Source: an uncultured Salinimicrobium sp. (GTDB lineage Bacteria > Bacteroidota > Bacteroidia > Flavobacteriales > Flavobacteriaceae). Taken from it: a DNA stretch of 64,000 nucleotides. A program made the position numbers and the translations under genes. Position 1 is the first letter of the stretch. The number at the start of each line of letters is the position of its first letter. A model generated the notes under the pieces. The model ran no database searches. It saw nothing but the letters and a program-made list of their open reading frames with translations, and was not told the origin of the DNA. Location: positions 29,726 through 93,725 of the forward strand of contig CAMPKA010000011.1 of assembly GCA_946887075.1 (NCBI GenBank), read 5' to 3'. Positions 28,694-36,927 of the stretch are shown in pieces.

Positions 28694-29596
28694 ATGCTGA
28701 AGATCGCTTTTCATCCCAACTTTGTACTGCCCTTACCCAAAGGGCATCGTTTCCCGATGGAGAAATACGAACTGGTTCCCCAACAACTCCTTCATGAGGG
28801 GACCTGTTCAGCTCATAATTTTTTCACTCCTTCCCCTCCTGACATCGAGGACATTCTTGCAGTTCATGACAGGGAATATGTGGAGCGCCTGCAGAAACTT
28901 GCGCTTCGGCCTGAAGAGGTCCGGGAGATTGGTCTTCCCTTATCCCAGGAACTGGTCCAGCGTGAATTCCTGATTTGCCAGGGCACCATTATGGCTGCCC
29001 AATGGGCTCTCACTAGTGGCATAGCGATGAATGTCGCAGGCGGCACACACCATGCTTATAAAAACAGGGGAGAGGGTTTTTGTCTGTTGAATGATCAGGC
29101 GGTTGCTGCTAAATGGCTCCAGCGGCATTCCGAGATTAAGAAAATTCTGATAATTGATCTTGATGTCCATCAGGGCAATGGCACGGCCCAAATCTTTGAT
29201 GGAGATGAGTCCGTTTTCACCTTTTCCATGCATGGAAGACATAATTTCCCCTTTGAAAAGGAGAGATCGGATCTGGATATAGCCCTTGACAGCGGGATGG
29301 AAGACGATCAGTACCTGGACATCCTGAAGGAAGTTCTGCCTGATCTGATCAGGACCTGTCGTCCGGATTTTATTTTTTATCTCAGCGGGGTGGATATTTT
29401 GAAAACCGATAAACTTGGGAAACTCTCCTGCAGTAAGTGGGGCTGTAAAGAAAGAGACCGATATGTTCTACAGACTTGCAGAGACGAAAATGTTCCGGTT
29501 CAGGTCAGTATGGGGGGAGGTTATTCCACACATATCAAAACGACCGTGGAAGCCCATGCCAATACTTTCAGAGTGGCTCAGAACCTTTTCTTCTGA
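28694..29596 (+). CDS. Histone deacetylase-family hydrolase (class IV-like)
   Basis: A 300-residue zinc-dependent deacylase of the arginase/deacetylase fold. The active-site pair is His119-His120 (GGTHHA), the zinc ligands are Asp157 and His159 (DLDVHQGNG) plus Asp234 (SGVD), and the transition-state tyrosine is Tyr277 (GGGYS). All catalytic positions are intact. The Gln after His159, where most class I/II enzymes have a second His, is typical of the HDAC11-like class IV group. Bacteria lack histones, so the substrate is an acylated protein or small molecule. It starts 51 bases after metG and may be co-transcribed. Confidence 0.88.
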   Translation: MLKIAFHPNFVLPLPKGHRFPMEKYELVPQQLLHEGTCSAHNFFTPSPPDIEDILAVHDREYVERLQKLALRPEEVREIGLPLSQELVQREFLICQGTIMAAQWALTSGIAMNVAGGTHHAYKNRGEGFCLLNDQAVAAKWLQRHSEIKKILIIDLDVHQGNGTAQIFDGDESVFTFSMHGRHNFPFEKERSDLDIALDSGMEDDQYLDILKEVLPDLIRTCRPDFIFYLSGVDILKTDKLGKLSCSKWGCKERDRYVLQTCRDENVPVQVSMGGGYSTHIKTTVEAHANTFRVAQNLFF

Positions 29597-29609
29597 AAAG
29601 CAGAACGTC

Positions 29610-29657
29610 CCGGCTCTGCGAGCCGGAACATTGTCAGCTGGACGACTTCACAAGTCG
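29610..29657. other. Two tandem hairpins in a convergent gap
   Basis: CCGGCTC/GAGCCGG (7 bp, 29610-29626) and CGACTT/AAGTCG (6 bp, 29643-29657) lie between the convergent deacetylase and ssb genes. Neither has a T-run, so terminator function is uncertain on either strand. Confidence 0.35.
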
Positions 29658-29681
29658 GCGCAGCATTTGCCCGCCTTCGGC

Positions 29682-30014
29682 TCATTTCCCGAGAAGCAGG
29701 AGTTCGTTGCACACGACTTCGGTGACGTACTTTCGGTCGCCTTCCTTGTTCTCATAACTTCGGTTGACCAGCTTGCCCTCAATTCCGATCTGCTTGCCTT
29801 TCTGGACGAAGTTCTCGATGAAATCTGCGGTGCTACCCCAGGCCACCACATTGTGCCATTGGGTTTCGGTGATTTTCTCGCCTTGGGCGTTCTTGTAGAT
29901 CTCATCGGTGGCGATGGAGAACTTGGCCAGCTTTCTGCCGGATTCGAGGGTCAGGATTTCAGGAGCGCTTCCCACGTTCCCGATCAGTTGTACTCGGTTT
30001 CTTAAAGCATTCAT
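29682..30014 (-). CDS. ssb: Short single-stranded DNA-binding protein
   Basis: A 110-residue SSB consisting of one OB-fold: NRVQLIGNVGSAPE at the N-terminus, the conserved W-rich strand TQWHNVVAWG, and IGIEGKLVNRSYENKEG. It ends at LLLLGK with no flexible linker and no acidic tip, so it lacks the usual partner-binding tail. It is therefore probably a paralogue of the main replicative SSB. The frame extends 13 residues to an ATG at 30053, but the -7 element at 30064-30071 would make that start almost leaderless, and the OB-fold begins at MNALRNRV. Confidence 0.88.
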   Translation of the reverse strand: MNALRNRVQLIGNVGSAPEILTLESGRKLAKFSIATDEIYKNAQGEKITETQWHNVVAWGSTADFIENFVQKGKQIGIEGKLVNRSYENKEGDRKYVTEVVCNELLLLGK

Positions 30015-30063
30015 GATAATAGGTATTAGATCAGTTGAAAATCGTTTGTTCATTCCAACAGCA

Positions 30064-30071
30064 CAAACCTA
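30064..30071 (-). promoter_or_regulatory. -7 element of ssb
   Basis: TAGGTTTG on the minus strand (exact TAnnTTTG), 49 bases before the chosen ssb ATG. No TTG at the -33 distance. Confidence 0.45.
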
Positions 30072-30194
30072 TTATGCTTTAGGAGGTCTACTCGGGAGAT
30101 AAAGATTTGTTTTCGTTTATATCTGATTACAATCGTTTGTACACGGTTATTTCGTTGGGATTTTCACTAATTTACGCCTCAACCAACTCTTTCT

Positions 30195-30671
30195 ATGAAG
30201 CCAACCTCAGTCAAGGAAATCAGGGAACAGCTCCAATTTCTGGAGCCATACGAACTACAGGAAGTCATCCTCCGTCTTGCCAGGTTCAAGAAGGAAAATA
30301 AGGAATTGCTGACCTACCTCTTGTTCAAAGCCAAGGACGAAGATGCCTTCATAGATGAGGTTGAGCGGGAGATCGAAGCCGATTTTCAAGGGATTAATCG
30401 GAATAGCTACTTCTACATGAAAAAGAGTATGCGGAGGATTCTGAGGAATGTGAAGAAGTATAGTCGGTATTCCGGAAAAAAGGAAACGGAGAGTGTACTC
30501 CTCCTTTGCTACCTGAAAAACATGAATGAAATTTCGCCCTCTGTACATCGGGATCGGGTTTTGAAGAAACTTTACCAGCGACAGCGGGAAAAGTTGGAGC
30601 TGCATATTTCTACCCTGCACGAAGACCTGCAATTTGATCTTAAGCGGGAGCTCGACCTCCTGCCGCACTAA
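30195..30671 (+). CDS. Conserved hypothetical protein, helical
   Basis: A 158-residue charged, predicted all-helical cytoplasmic protein with no signal peptide and no membrane segment. Visible blocks are LEPYELQEVILRLARFKKENKELLTYLL near the N-terminus and YFYMKKSMRRILRNVKKYSRY in the middle; the high Lys/Arg/Glu content is consistent with nucleic-acid or protein binding. I do not recognise the family. It stands alone between divergent ssb and the zinc-ribbon gene. Confidence 0.72.
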   Translation: MKPTSVKEIREQLQFLEPYELQEVILRLARFKKENKELLTYLLFKAKDEDAFIDEVEREIEADFQGINRNSYFYMKKSMRRILRNVKKYSRYSGKKETESVLLLCYLKNMNEISPSVHRDRVLKKLYQRQREKLELHISTLHEDLQFDLKRELDLLPH

Positions 30672-30779
30672 GCGGAGGCATACCTGTAGCATTCCCTTCC
30701 GATATAAGGACCGGGTAGACGAATCTCCCTAATGTGGATTTGTTTTGGCAGGCCAGCAGGTTTTTTTTTAAATTTAGCT

Positions 30780-31127
30780 ATGGAGAAGTCTTGTCTGGAA
30801 TGCGGGGAAAGGCTTGTCGGCCGTGCTGACAAAAAGTTCTGTGGCGATTATTGCCGCAATGCCTATAATAACAAACGCAATAAGGACCAGAAGAACATTG
30901 TCCGCAATGTGAACAATCTGCTCAGAAGGAATTACCGGATTCTTGAGGCCTTGAACCCCGGCGATAAGACCAGAATAAGTAAAAGCAAACTTCAGACCGA
31001 GGGATTCAATTTCGAATACTTTACAAGTATTTATACCACCAGGTCGGGTAATACCTATTATTTCGTATATGATCAGGGATATCTGCCACTGGAGGGGGAT
31101 TATTACGCTCTTGTCAGGAGGAATTAG
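30780..31127 (+). CDS. Small protein with N-terminal zinc ribbon
   Basis: A 115-residue protein. Four cysteines in CLECGERLVGRADKKFCGDYC make a probable zinc ribbon (C-x2-C ... C-x3-C), like the DUF2116-type ribbons. A basic helical stretch (NNKRNKDQKNIVRNVNN) and a C-terminal aromatic-rich domain (YTTRSGNTYYFVYDQGYLPL) follow. I know it only as a Bacteroidota protein of unknown role; DNA or RNA binding is a guess from the basic helix. An upstream in-frame ATG at 30732 would add 16 hydrophobic residues; I prefer the ATG before the zinc ribbon. Its 3' end overlaps the convergent CBS gene by 4 bases. Confidence 0.75.
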   Translation: MEKSCLECGERLVGRADKKFCGDYCRNAYNNKRNKDQKNIVRNVNNLLRRNYRILEALNPGDKTRISKSKLQTEGFNFEYFTSIYTTRSGNTYYFVYDQGYLPLEGDYYALVRRN

Positions 31128-31591
31128 AATTCCCAGTTCTGGCCTTTAAGGTTGATAGCTGCCCTGAGGACATCGCTTTGGCTGAGCTGACCGATTAGTT
31201 TACCCTCTCTGACAATTGGAAACCGCCGGAATCGATGTTCGATAAATTTCTTGGCCGCGTCGAGCACGTTCATGTCCGGATCGATTGTGACTACATCACA
31301 GGTCATCCTGTCACCAACCGTGTGGTTTTCCATCGGCATGTTATAATACCTGCTGTCGGAAATGTGCTTGACGCAATCTCCCTCAGAGATCACGCCGAGA
31401 AGCATTCCTTCGTCATCTACCACACACCCTCCAGAAATCTTGTTTTTGTGGAGAAGTTCCATCACTTCGAACACAGGCTGATCTTTTCTAAAGGTGATCA
31501 GATCCGTCGACATGTAGTCTGATACACAAATAGGGGCTGTGGTTGCCTTTACAGGTTCAGCTCTTCTTCCCTGGAAACTCTTAATACCCAT
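31124..31591 (-). CDS. CBS-domain pair protein
   Basis: A 155-residue protein made almost entirely of two CBS domains: VSDYMSTDLITFRKDQPVFE...GVISEGDCVKHI, and VGDRMTCDVVTIDPDMNVLDA...GQLSQSDVLRAA. CBS pairs bind adenosine nucleotides and regulate partner proteins. With no catalytic domain attached, this is a stand-alone regulator whose partner is unknown. The first 20 residues are a basic extension. Confidence 0.85.
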   Translation of the reverse strand: MGIKSFQGRRAEPVKATTAPICVSDYMSTDLITFRKDQPVFEVMELLHKNKISGGCVVDDEGMLLGVISEGDCVKHISDSRYYNMPMENHTVGDRMTCDVVTIDPDMNVLDAAKKFIEHRFRRFPIVREGKLIGQLSQSDVLRAAINLKGQNWEF

Positions 31592-31726
31592 AATCCATGT
31601 ATTTGAGAATGAGGATTTAAAATAAGGAATTTGGGTGAGCTGTCGCCCTGGGACCGGATTTATTAATAATAATTTATGATTCCCATCGAATTCGTTTTTT
31701 TCGTATGCTTTTGGATATATTTGGTC

Positions 31727-34048
31727 ATGATTAAGAATATCCTGGCTTTCGTTTCATTCCTTATTCTCATTCTCGCCGTCTGCTGGAGTTTCTATCAGCG
31801 GGTGCCACATCCTGATCTTGATGATCCTGTTCCTGTAGAAGATTTCTCAGTAGCTCGTGCATATAACCATGTCCAGAACATTGCCCAAGCTCCTCATTAT
31901 GTCGGGTCCGCAGCTCATTCCAGGGTGCGGAATTACTTGGTAAGGGAATTGGAAGCCCTGGGCCTTCTGGTGGAGACCCAGGAGGGTATTGTGATAAACG
32001 GAGAGGGAATCGTGACCCGACCTCAGAATATCCTCGCCAGGATTCAAGGAAGCGGCAGGGGGAAAAGCCTGTTGATCATGACCCACTACGACAGTGCGAT
32101 GCATTCCTCTTTTGGTGCCAGTGATGCGGGGAGCGGAGTTTCGGTCATTTTGGAAGGAATTCGTGCCTTTATGGCTTCAGGAGCCAAGCCTCTCAATGAT
32201 ATTATCATCCTGTTTACGGATGCTGAGGAGCTAGGGCTCAACGGAGCTGCTCTGTTTGTTTCGGAACATCCCTGGGCAGAGGAGGTTGGAGTCGCCCTTA
32301 ACTTCGAAGCTAGAGGAAGTGGAGGAAGTTCATTTATGTTTCTGGAACCCACCCTGGGAAACAGGGAGCTGATACGCCATTTTATCGAGGCAGATATTGA
32401 TAATCCGGTCTCCAATTCCCTGGTCTATAGCATCTATAAAATGCTTCCTAACGATACCGACCTCACCGTGCTTCGGGAACAGGGTGGGATCAATGGGTTC
32501 AATTTCGCTTTTATCGACGATCACTATGACTACCATACCGCTCTCGATATTCCTGAAAACCTCGATAAAAGCAGTCTCGCCCATCATGGAAATTACCTGA
32601 TGCCACTGCTGGAATATTTCAGCCGTATCCCGCTTGAGGAGATGAATTCTGATGAAGAACTGGTATTCTTCGATATTCCAATAGCTGGAATTGTGGCCTA
32701 TCCTTATTCGTGGATTCCGGGGCTACTCATGGCCGCCGGTATTGGCTTGATGCTTTTACTGGGAACAGTGTTGTACCAGAAAAAAGCATCGCTATCGGAG
32801 ATCCTGATCGGAGCGTTCGTCTTCTTCATTTCTCTCTTGATGTCAGGGGGGTTGACCTGGGGATTGTGGGAGCTCGTTCTTTTGGTTTATCCGGAGTACC
32901 AGGAAATGGAGCATGGTTTTACCTATAACGGGTACTGGTATATTGGGGCTGTGATTTTTCTCAGTCTTGGCCTCAACTTCTATATATATAATTTTTTTCG
33001 AAGGAAGGCTGGCTATGTGGATTTGTTTCTTTTTCCCCTGTTTTTCTGGTTTGGGCTTTGCGTCCTTTTTGGGATTTATCTAAAGGGGGGCTCCTATTTC
33101 GTCATTCCGCTGATTTTCGGTCTTCTACAGATCGTGCTGATGTTGGTGCGCCCCAGGTGGTTGGTCGTGGCCCAAAGCCTGCTTTCTCTGCCAGCGGTGT
33201 TTATTTTACTTCCCTTCATCCTGATGCTGCCGGTGGCCATGGGACTCCAGATGTTGGTGGTAACGGCTATCCTGACTACTTTACTATTCGTTCTGTTATG
33301 GCCGGTATTCGGGCTGTATTCGGGGAGGCAACTTCTGGGATTCCTGAGCCTTCTGACTTTTTTCGTGCTTTCCATCATTGCTCATTTCAAGTCTGATTTC
33401 TCAGAAGATCGTCCTAAGCCCAACAGCCTGGTCTACCTGCTGGACGAGACAACAGGAATAGCTACCTGGAATACCTACGACGCCATCGGAGATGCCTATA
33501 CCGCTTCGTTCATCAATGACAGTACTGCCATAAAAACAACTTCAACGGAATTTGAATCAAAGTACAATTCCGGATTTGAAAGCACTGCCCTGGCACCCAC
33601 TATCGCGGTTCCATCTTCTTCCATTCGGGTGAATAAGGTAGGCACCCCCAAGGCGGGACTCCAGAGGTATCAGGTAAATATCGCACCCAACCGCGAGGTT
33701 GATCGCATGGATCTCTATACGGATCTCACCGTGGACTTTGAGGAATTCAAGGTCAACGGAAAAACTGCCCCATATCTTAAGGCTGATGCCGGCAGTCACG
33801 GCCTTCATATCTTCAGGAACAGGTGGACCGAGAGGTTGCTGACCTATTATCCGGTCAGTCGCGATACATTGAGACTGGATATCGTCCTGAAAGAGGGAAG
33901 CCAGCCTGTCATCACCGTATTCGAGGCTTCCTATGACCTGCATGAAGAACCACGGCTACAGGTTCCCAAAAGGGGCACGGGAATGATACCCCGGCCATTC
34001 GTAATCAATGATGCGGTGATCACCAAAAAGGAGTTCGCTCTGGAGTAG
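31727..34048 (+). CDS. M28 metallopeptidase with multi-pass membrane domain
   Basis: About 773 residues. An N-terminal signal anchor (about 1-22) is followed by an M28 aminopeptidase domain with zinc-ligand blocks THYDS, ASDAGSG, DAEELGLNG, NFEARG and DDHYDYHT. After residue 320 come eight or so hydrophobic helices and then a soluble C-terminal domain of about 200 residues. The architecture is that of the ERMP1/vacuolar Pff1-type M28 peptidases; the peptidase should face the periplasm. An ATG at 31676 would add 17 more hydrophobic residues and give an overlong anchor, so I chose 31727. Confidence 0.85.
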   Translation: MIKNILAFVSFLILILAVCWSFYQRVPHPDLDDPVPVEDFSVARAYNHVQNIAQAPHYVGSAAHSRVRNYLVRELEALGLLVETQEGIVINGEGIVTRPQNILARIQGSGRGKSLLIMTHYDSAMHSSFGASDAGSGVSVILEGIRAFMASGAKPLNDIIILFTDAEELGLNGAALFVSEHPWAEEVGVALNFEARGSGGSSFMFLEPTLGNRELIRHFIEADIDNPVSNSLVYSIYKMLPNDTDLTVLREQGGINGFNFAFIDDHYDYHTALDIPENLDKSSLAHHGNYLMPLLEYFSRIPLEEMNSDEELVFFDIPIAGIVAYPYSWIPGLLMAAGIGLMLLLGTVLYQKKASLSEILIGAFVFFISLLMSGGLTWGLWELVLLVYPEYQEMEHGFTYNGYWYIGAVIFLSLGLNFYIYNFFRRKAGYVDLFLFPLFFWFGLCVLFGIYLKGGSYFVIPLIFGLLQIVLMLVRPRWLVVAQSLLSLPAVFILLPFILMLPVAMGLQMLVVTAILTTLLFVLLWPVFGLYSGRQLLGFLSLLTFFVLSIIAHFKSDFSEDRPKPNSLVYLLDETTGIATWNTYDAIGDAYTASFINDSTAIKTTSTEFESKYNSGFESTALAPTIAVPSSSIRVNKVGTPKAGLQRYQVNIAPNREVDRMDLYTDLTVDFEEFKVNGKTAPYLKADAGSHGLHIFRNRWTERLLTYYPVSRDTLRLDIVLKEGSQPVITVFEASYDLHEEPRLQVPKRGTGMIPRPFVINDAVITKKEFALE

Positions 34049-34074
34049 ATGTGGTTTACTGGTTCAAATGAAAA

Positions 34075-36138
34075 TCACCAGATCCTGACACGGTCTTCTG
34101 GAGCAACGTACATGGAATCCCCTGGCTGAATATCGAAAGCCTTATAAAATGCGTCGATATTCTGAAGCGGTACCACTGCTCTATACATGCCCGGAGAATG
34201 AGGGTCCGTCCTAATTTTGTTTCTTAGTGCTTCATCCCGCATTTTGGTACGCCATACTGTCGCCCAGGACAGGAAAAATCTTTGTTCCGGCGTAAAGCCA
34301 TCGATCTTTCCGGGTCTCCCATGCTCCTTTAAATGGATTTGCAGCCCATCGTAAGCTGCATTCACACCGCCCAGGTCTCCAATGTTTTCCCCAAGAGTGA
34401 ATTTTCCATTGATATACACGCTGTCAAGAACCTCTATGGCGCTATACTGCGCGGCAAGTTCGTCTCCTAAGGCTTCAAATTGTTTTAGATCTTCGTCCGT
34501 CCACCAGTTATTCAGGTTTCCCTGAGCGTCAAAGCGGGCGCCGCTGTCATCAAATCCGTGAGAAATCTCGTGGCCGATCACTGCCCCTATGCCACCATAA
34601 TTGACTGCAGCATCTGCTTTATAGTCATAGAAAGGAGGTTGCAGGATCGCAGCGGGAAACACTATCTCATTGTAAAGCGGGTTGTAATAGGCATTGACGA
34701 TCTGAGGGGCCATGAACCACTCGCTTTTGTCTACGGGTTTTCCGAGTTCGCTGAGATCCTCCGCTACATTCCATTGGGCCACCTTCAGCATATTCTCGAA
34801 ATAATTTCCTCCCTCTGCAGGTTCTTGCAGGGTAAGGGAACTGTAATCCTCCCACTGGTCAGGATACCCGACCTTTATTGCTGTAGAAGCCAGCTTTTCC
34901 TTGGCTTTTGTTTTGGTGCTGTCACTCATCCAGGTCAGGCTATCGATTCTATGCTTGAAGGCGGTGATCACGTTTTCTATCATCTCTTCGGCTGTTCTTT
35001 TGGCCTCTGGAGGAAAATGTTTCTCAACATAAAGTTTTCCAAGGGCTTCCCCGACTGTACTGTTTATAGTGGAGAGTGCTCGCTCGTTCAGGGGAAGAGG
35101 CTTTTCAGCTCCCCTGAGCGTTTTTTCATAGAATTCCCAGTTTTCATGCTCAATATCGGTAGAAAGAGTGGTTGCAGCATTGTTCAGTAGTGTCCACCTC
35201 AGGTACTGTTTCCAATCCTCCAGGTTTCCGCTGTCTAACAAATTTTGAAGACGTTCCATGTACTCGGGCTGGGCAACGATAATGGTATCAATCTCCTCAG
35301 CTCCGATATCCGAAAAGTAAGCTCTCCATCCTATGGCAGGCGTAATTTCTTCCAAACCTGAAATGGTCATGGGATTGTATGTTTTTCGGGCATCCCTTCT
35401 TTCCACCTTTGTCAATCTGGGTGCTGCCATTTCCTTCTCAAAGGCAAGAATACGTTTTGCAGCCATGGCAGCTTCCTCCTCAGAGTCCCCCAGATACTGC
35501 AACATTGTAGTGACATGATCGACATACTTCTCCCTGATTTCCTGGGAAATCTGATCCTGATCGAGGTAATAATCTCGTTCCGGAAGACCGAGCCCGCCTG
35601 GATAGAGATAGGCGGCATTCATCGTGCTGTTCTTGGCGTCTGCCCGCACTCCGAAGCTAAAAAAACCACCTCCGCCATAGGCTGTCATTTCCTCAAGATA
35701 GGCCTGCAGGTCCTCTTTATTATCGATTGCCTCGATCTTCTCCAGGAATGGTTGGAGCGGCTGAACGCCCAAGTTATTTCTAGAGACAGTGTCCATGATG
35801 GATTTATAGAGAATAACCGCCTTAGCCTGGTCGCTATCGGGATCCAGTGTATCATTGGAAGCTGCATTTTCCAGGAGGGCCAGTACATCTGCATCTGTTT
35901 TTTCGCGAAGTTCGTTGAAACTTCCCCATACCGTCTTGTCTTCAGGTATTGTTGTGGAATCAAGCCAGCGGCCGTTCACGAATCGAAAAAAGTCCTCCCT
36001 AGGGGACACCGTAGTGTCCATGTACTGGAGATTTAACCCGTGATTTTCCGTTACTTCCATTTCTTTTTCGTCCTCGCATCCCGTCAGGATAAAGGCAGTA
36101 AGCAATAGGACAAGGAGTGGAGTTCTGGTATTTTTCAT
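34075..36138 (-). CDS. M13-family zinc metallopeptidase, lipoprotein (PepO/neprilysin-like)
   Basis: A 687-residue endopeptidase. The signal peptide ends in a lipobox (ILTGC, Cys21), followed by CEDEKEMEV. An acidic run just after the lipid-modified Cys resembles the surface-export signal of Flavobacteria lipoproteins, so the enzyme may sit on the outside of the outer membrane (inference). The catalytic HEISH is in GHEISHGFDDSGARFD and the third ligand in ENIGDLGG. The large N-terminal helical domain is the usual M13 lid, which limits substrates to small peptides. Confidence 0.93.
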   Translation of the reverse strand: MKNTRTPLLVLLLTAFILTGCEDEKEMEVTENHGLNLQYMDTTVSPREDFFRFVNGRWLDSTTIPEDKTVWGSFNELREKTDADVLALLENAASNDTLDPDSDQAKAVILYKSIMDTVSRNNLGVQPLQPFLEKIEAIDNKEDLQAYLEEMTAYGGGGFFSFGVRADAKNSTMNAAYLYPGGLGLPERDYYLDQDQISQEIREKYVDHVTTMLQYLGDSEEEAAMAAKRILAFEKEMAAPRLTKVERRDARKTYNPMTISGLEEITPAIGWRAYFSDIGAEEIDTIIVAQPEYMERLQNLLDSGNLEDWKQYLRWTLLNNAATTLSTDIEHENWEFYEKTLRGAEKPLPLNERALSTINSTVGEALGKLYVEKHFPPEAKRTAEEMIENVITAFKHRIDSLTWMSDSTKTKAKEKLASTAIKVGYPDQWEDYSSLTLQEPAEGGNYFENMLKVAQWNVAEDLSELGKPVDKSEWFMAPQIVNAYYNPLYNEIVFPAAILQPPFYDYKADAAVNYGGIGAVIGHEISHGFDDSGARFDAQGNLNNWWTDEDLKQFEALGDELAAQYSAIEVLDSVYINGKFTLGENIGDLGGVNAAYDGLQIHLKEHGRPGKIDGFTPEQRFFLSWATVWRTKMRDEALRNKIRTDPHSPGMYRAVVPLQNIDAFYKAFDIQPGDSMYVAPEDRVRIW

Positions 36139-36230
36139 GATTTATAGTTCTTCGGGATTAAAATAGAAAAAATTTAATGTTTTTCCGAACGAGGATTCGG
36201 GATCACGGGAAGATAGTAACAGCCATTGGA

Positions 36231-36737
36231 TTAGTCAAGACTGAAATCCGAAAGAAACCTCTGGTCGAGTTCCTTTTTGAGATCGGTGACCTCAGAAACC
36301 TTCTCGTTGGGAATCGTGATCGACAGGACGTAATGCTTGATCTTCCAATTCCCGCGCTCCAGTGTGACGACTCCTGAGCCCCTGCATATGCCCATCTGGG
36401 TTTGCAGGAGCTCATCAAACCAGGCAAATTCCGGACAGCTTTCCGAAAAATAAATATTCCTGTCAATGGTAGTAAAGCTCCATGCCTTTCCCTTATCAAA
36501 GTAAGGTCTGGACCATTCCATGAATTCGTTCTTGTTCCAGTTTTCCGAAGGGTCTGTTCCAATGAAGACGGAAGCCTCAGCCATTTTTTCGAAATACTCC
36601 TGGAAGTCTGCATCAGCCGCTGCCTGGTGCCAGGATTCGAGCACGTCCGTTATTTCCTCCAGGGTCTTCTGTTGTCCCAGCCCATTTTGAGTGGACAGGA
36701 GCATTACAGAGAGCATAAAAAAGAAGATTTTTCTCAT
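36231..36737 (-). CDS. Exported SnoaL-like (NTF2 fold) protein
   Basis: A 168-residue protein with a signal peptide (residues 1-21) and a SnoaL_3-type NTF2-like domain: LESWHQAAADADFQEYFEKM, VFIGTDPSENWNKNEFMEW and DKGKAWSFTTIDRNIYF. NTF2-like proteins form small cone-shaped pockets and can be enzymes or ligand binders; no catalytic residues can be assigned. It lies 92 bases upstream of the M13 gene on the same strand. Confidence 0.8.
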   Translation of the reverse strand: MRKIFFFMLSVMLLSTQNGLGQQKTLEEITDVLESWHQAAADADFQEYFEKMAEASVFIGTDPSENWNKNEFMEWSRPYFDKGKAWSFTTIDRNIYFSESCPEFAWFDELLQTQMGICRGSGVVTLERGNWKIKHYVLSITIPNEKVSEVTDLKKELDQRFLSDFSLD

Positions 36738-36776
36738 CTGGGATTCGATTGTCGGGTAAGATAAGTTATTTCCTCA

Positions 36777-36799
36777 ATTTTCATGGTATACATGAAAAT
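36777..36799. promoter_or_regulatory. 9-bp inverted repeat upstream of the SnoaL-like gene
   Basis: Arms ATTTTCATG and CATGAAAAT around a 5-base centre, 40 bases before the start codon on the minus strand. It could be an operator for a dimeric regulator, or an mRNA hairpin after the upstream gene; no -7 element is seen next to it. Confidence 0.35.
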
Positions 36800-36927
36800 A
36801 CCAATCTTTGACCAGGGATGGTTTTCAACAGAGGGAAAGAATGCTCCTGCCATGAGCAAAACAGATGGAGGGCCTGCCAAGCAGTGCGCATGTGAAATTT
36901 AAGCCCAATCGTCAGCGTTTCGACTAT

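Noticed and set aside
36834..36911. 25-codon plus-strand ORF in the gap before the CarboxypepD_reg gene end
   Set aside because: No start-site support, no hydrophobic or domain pattern, and no neighbour relation.
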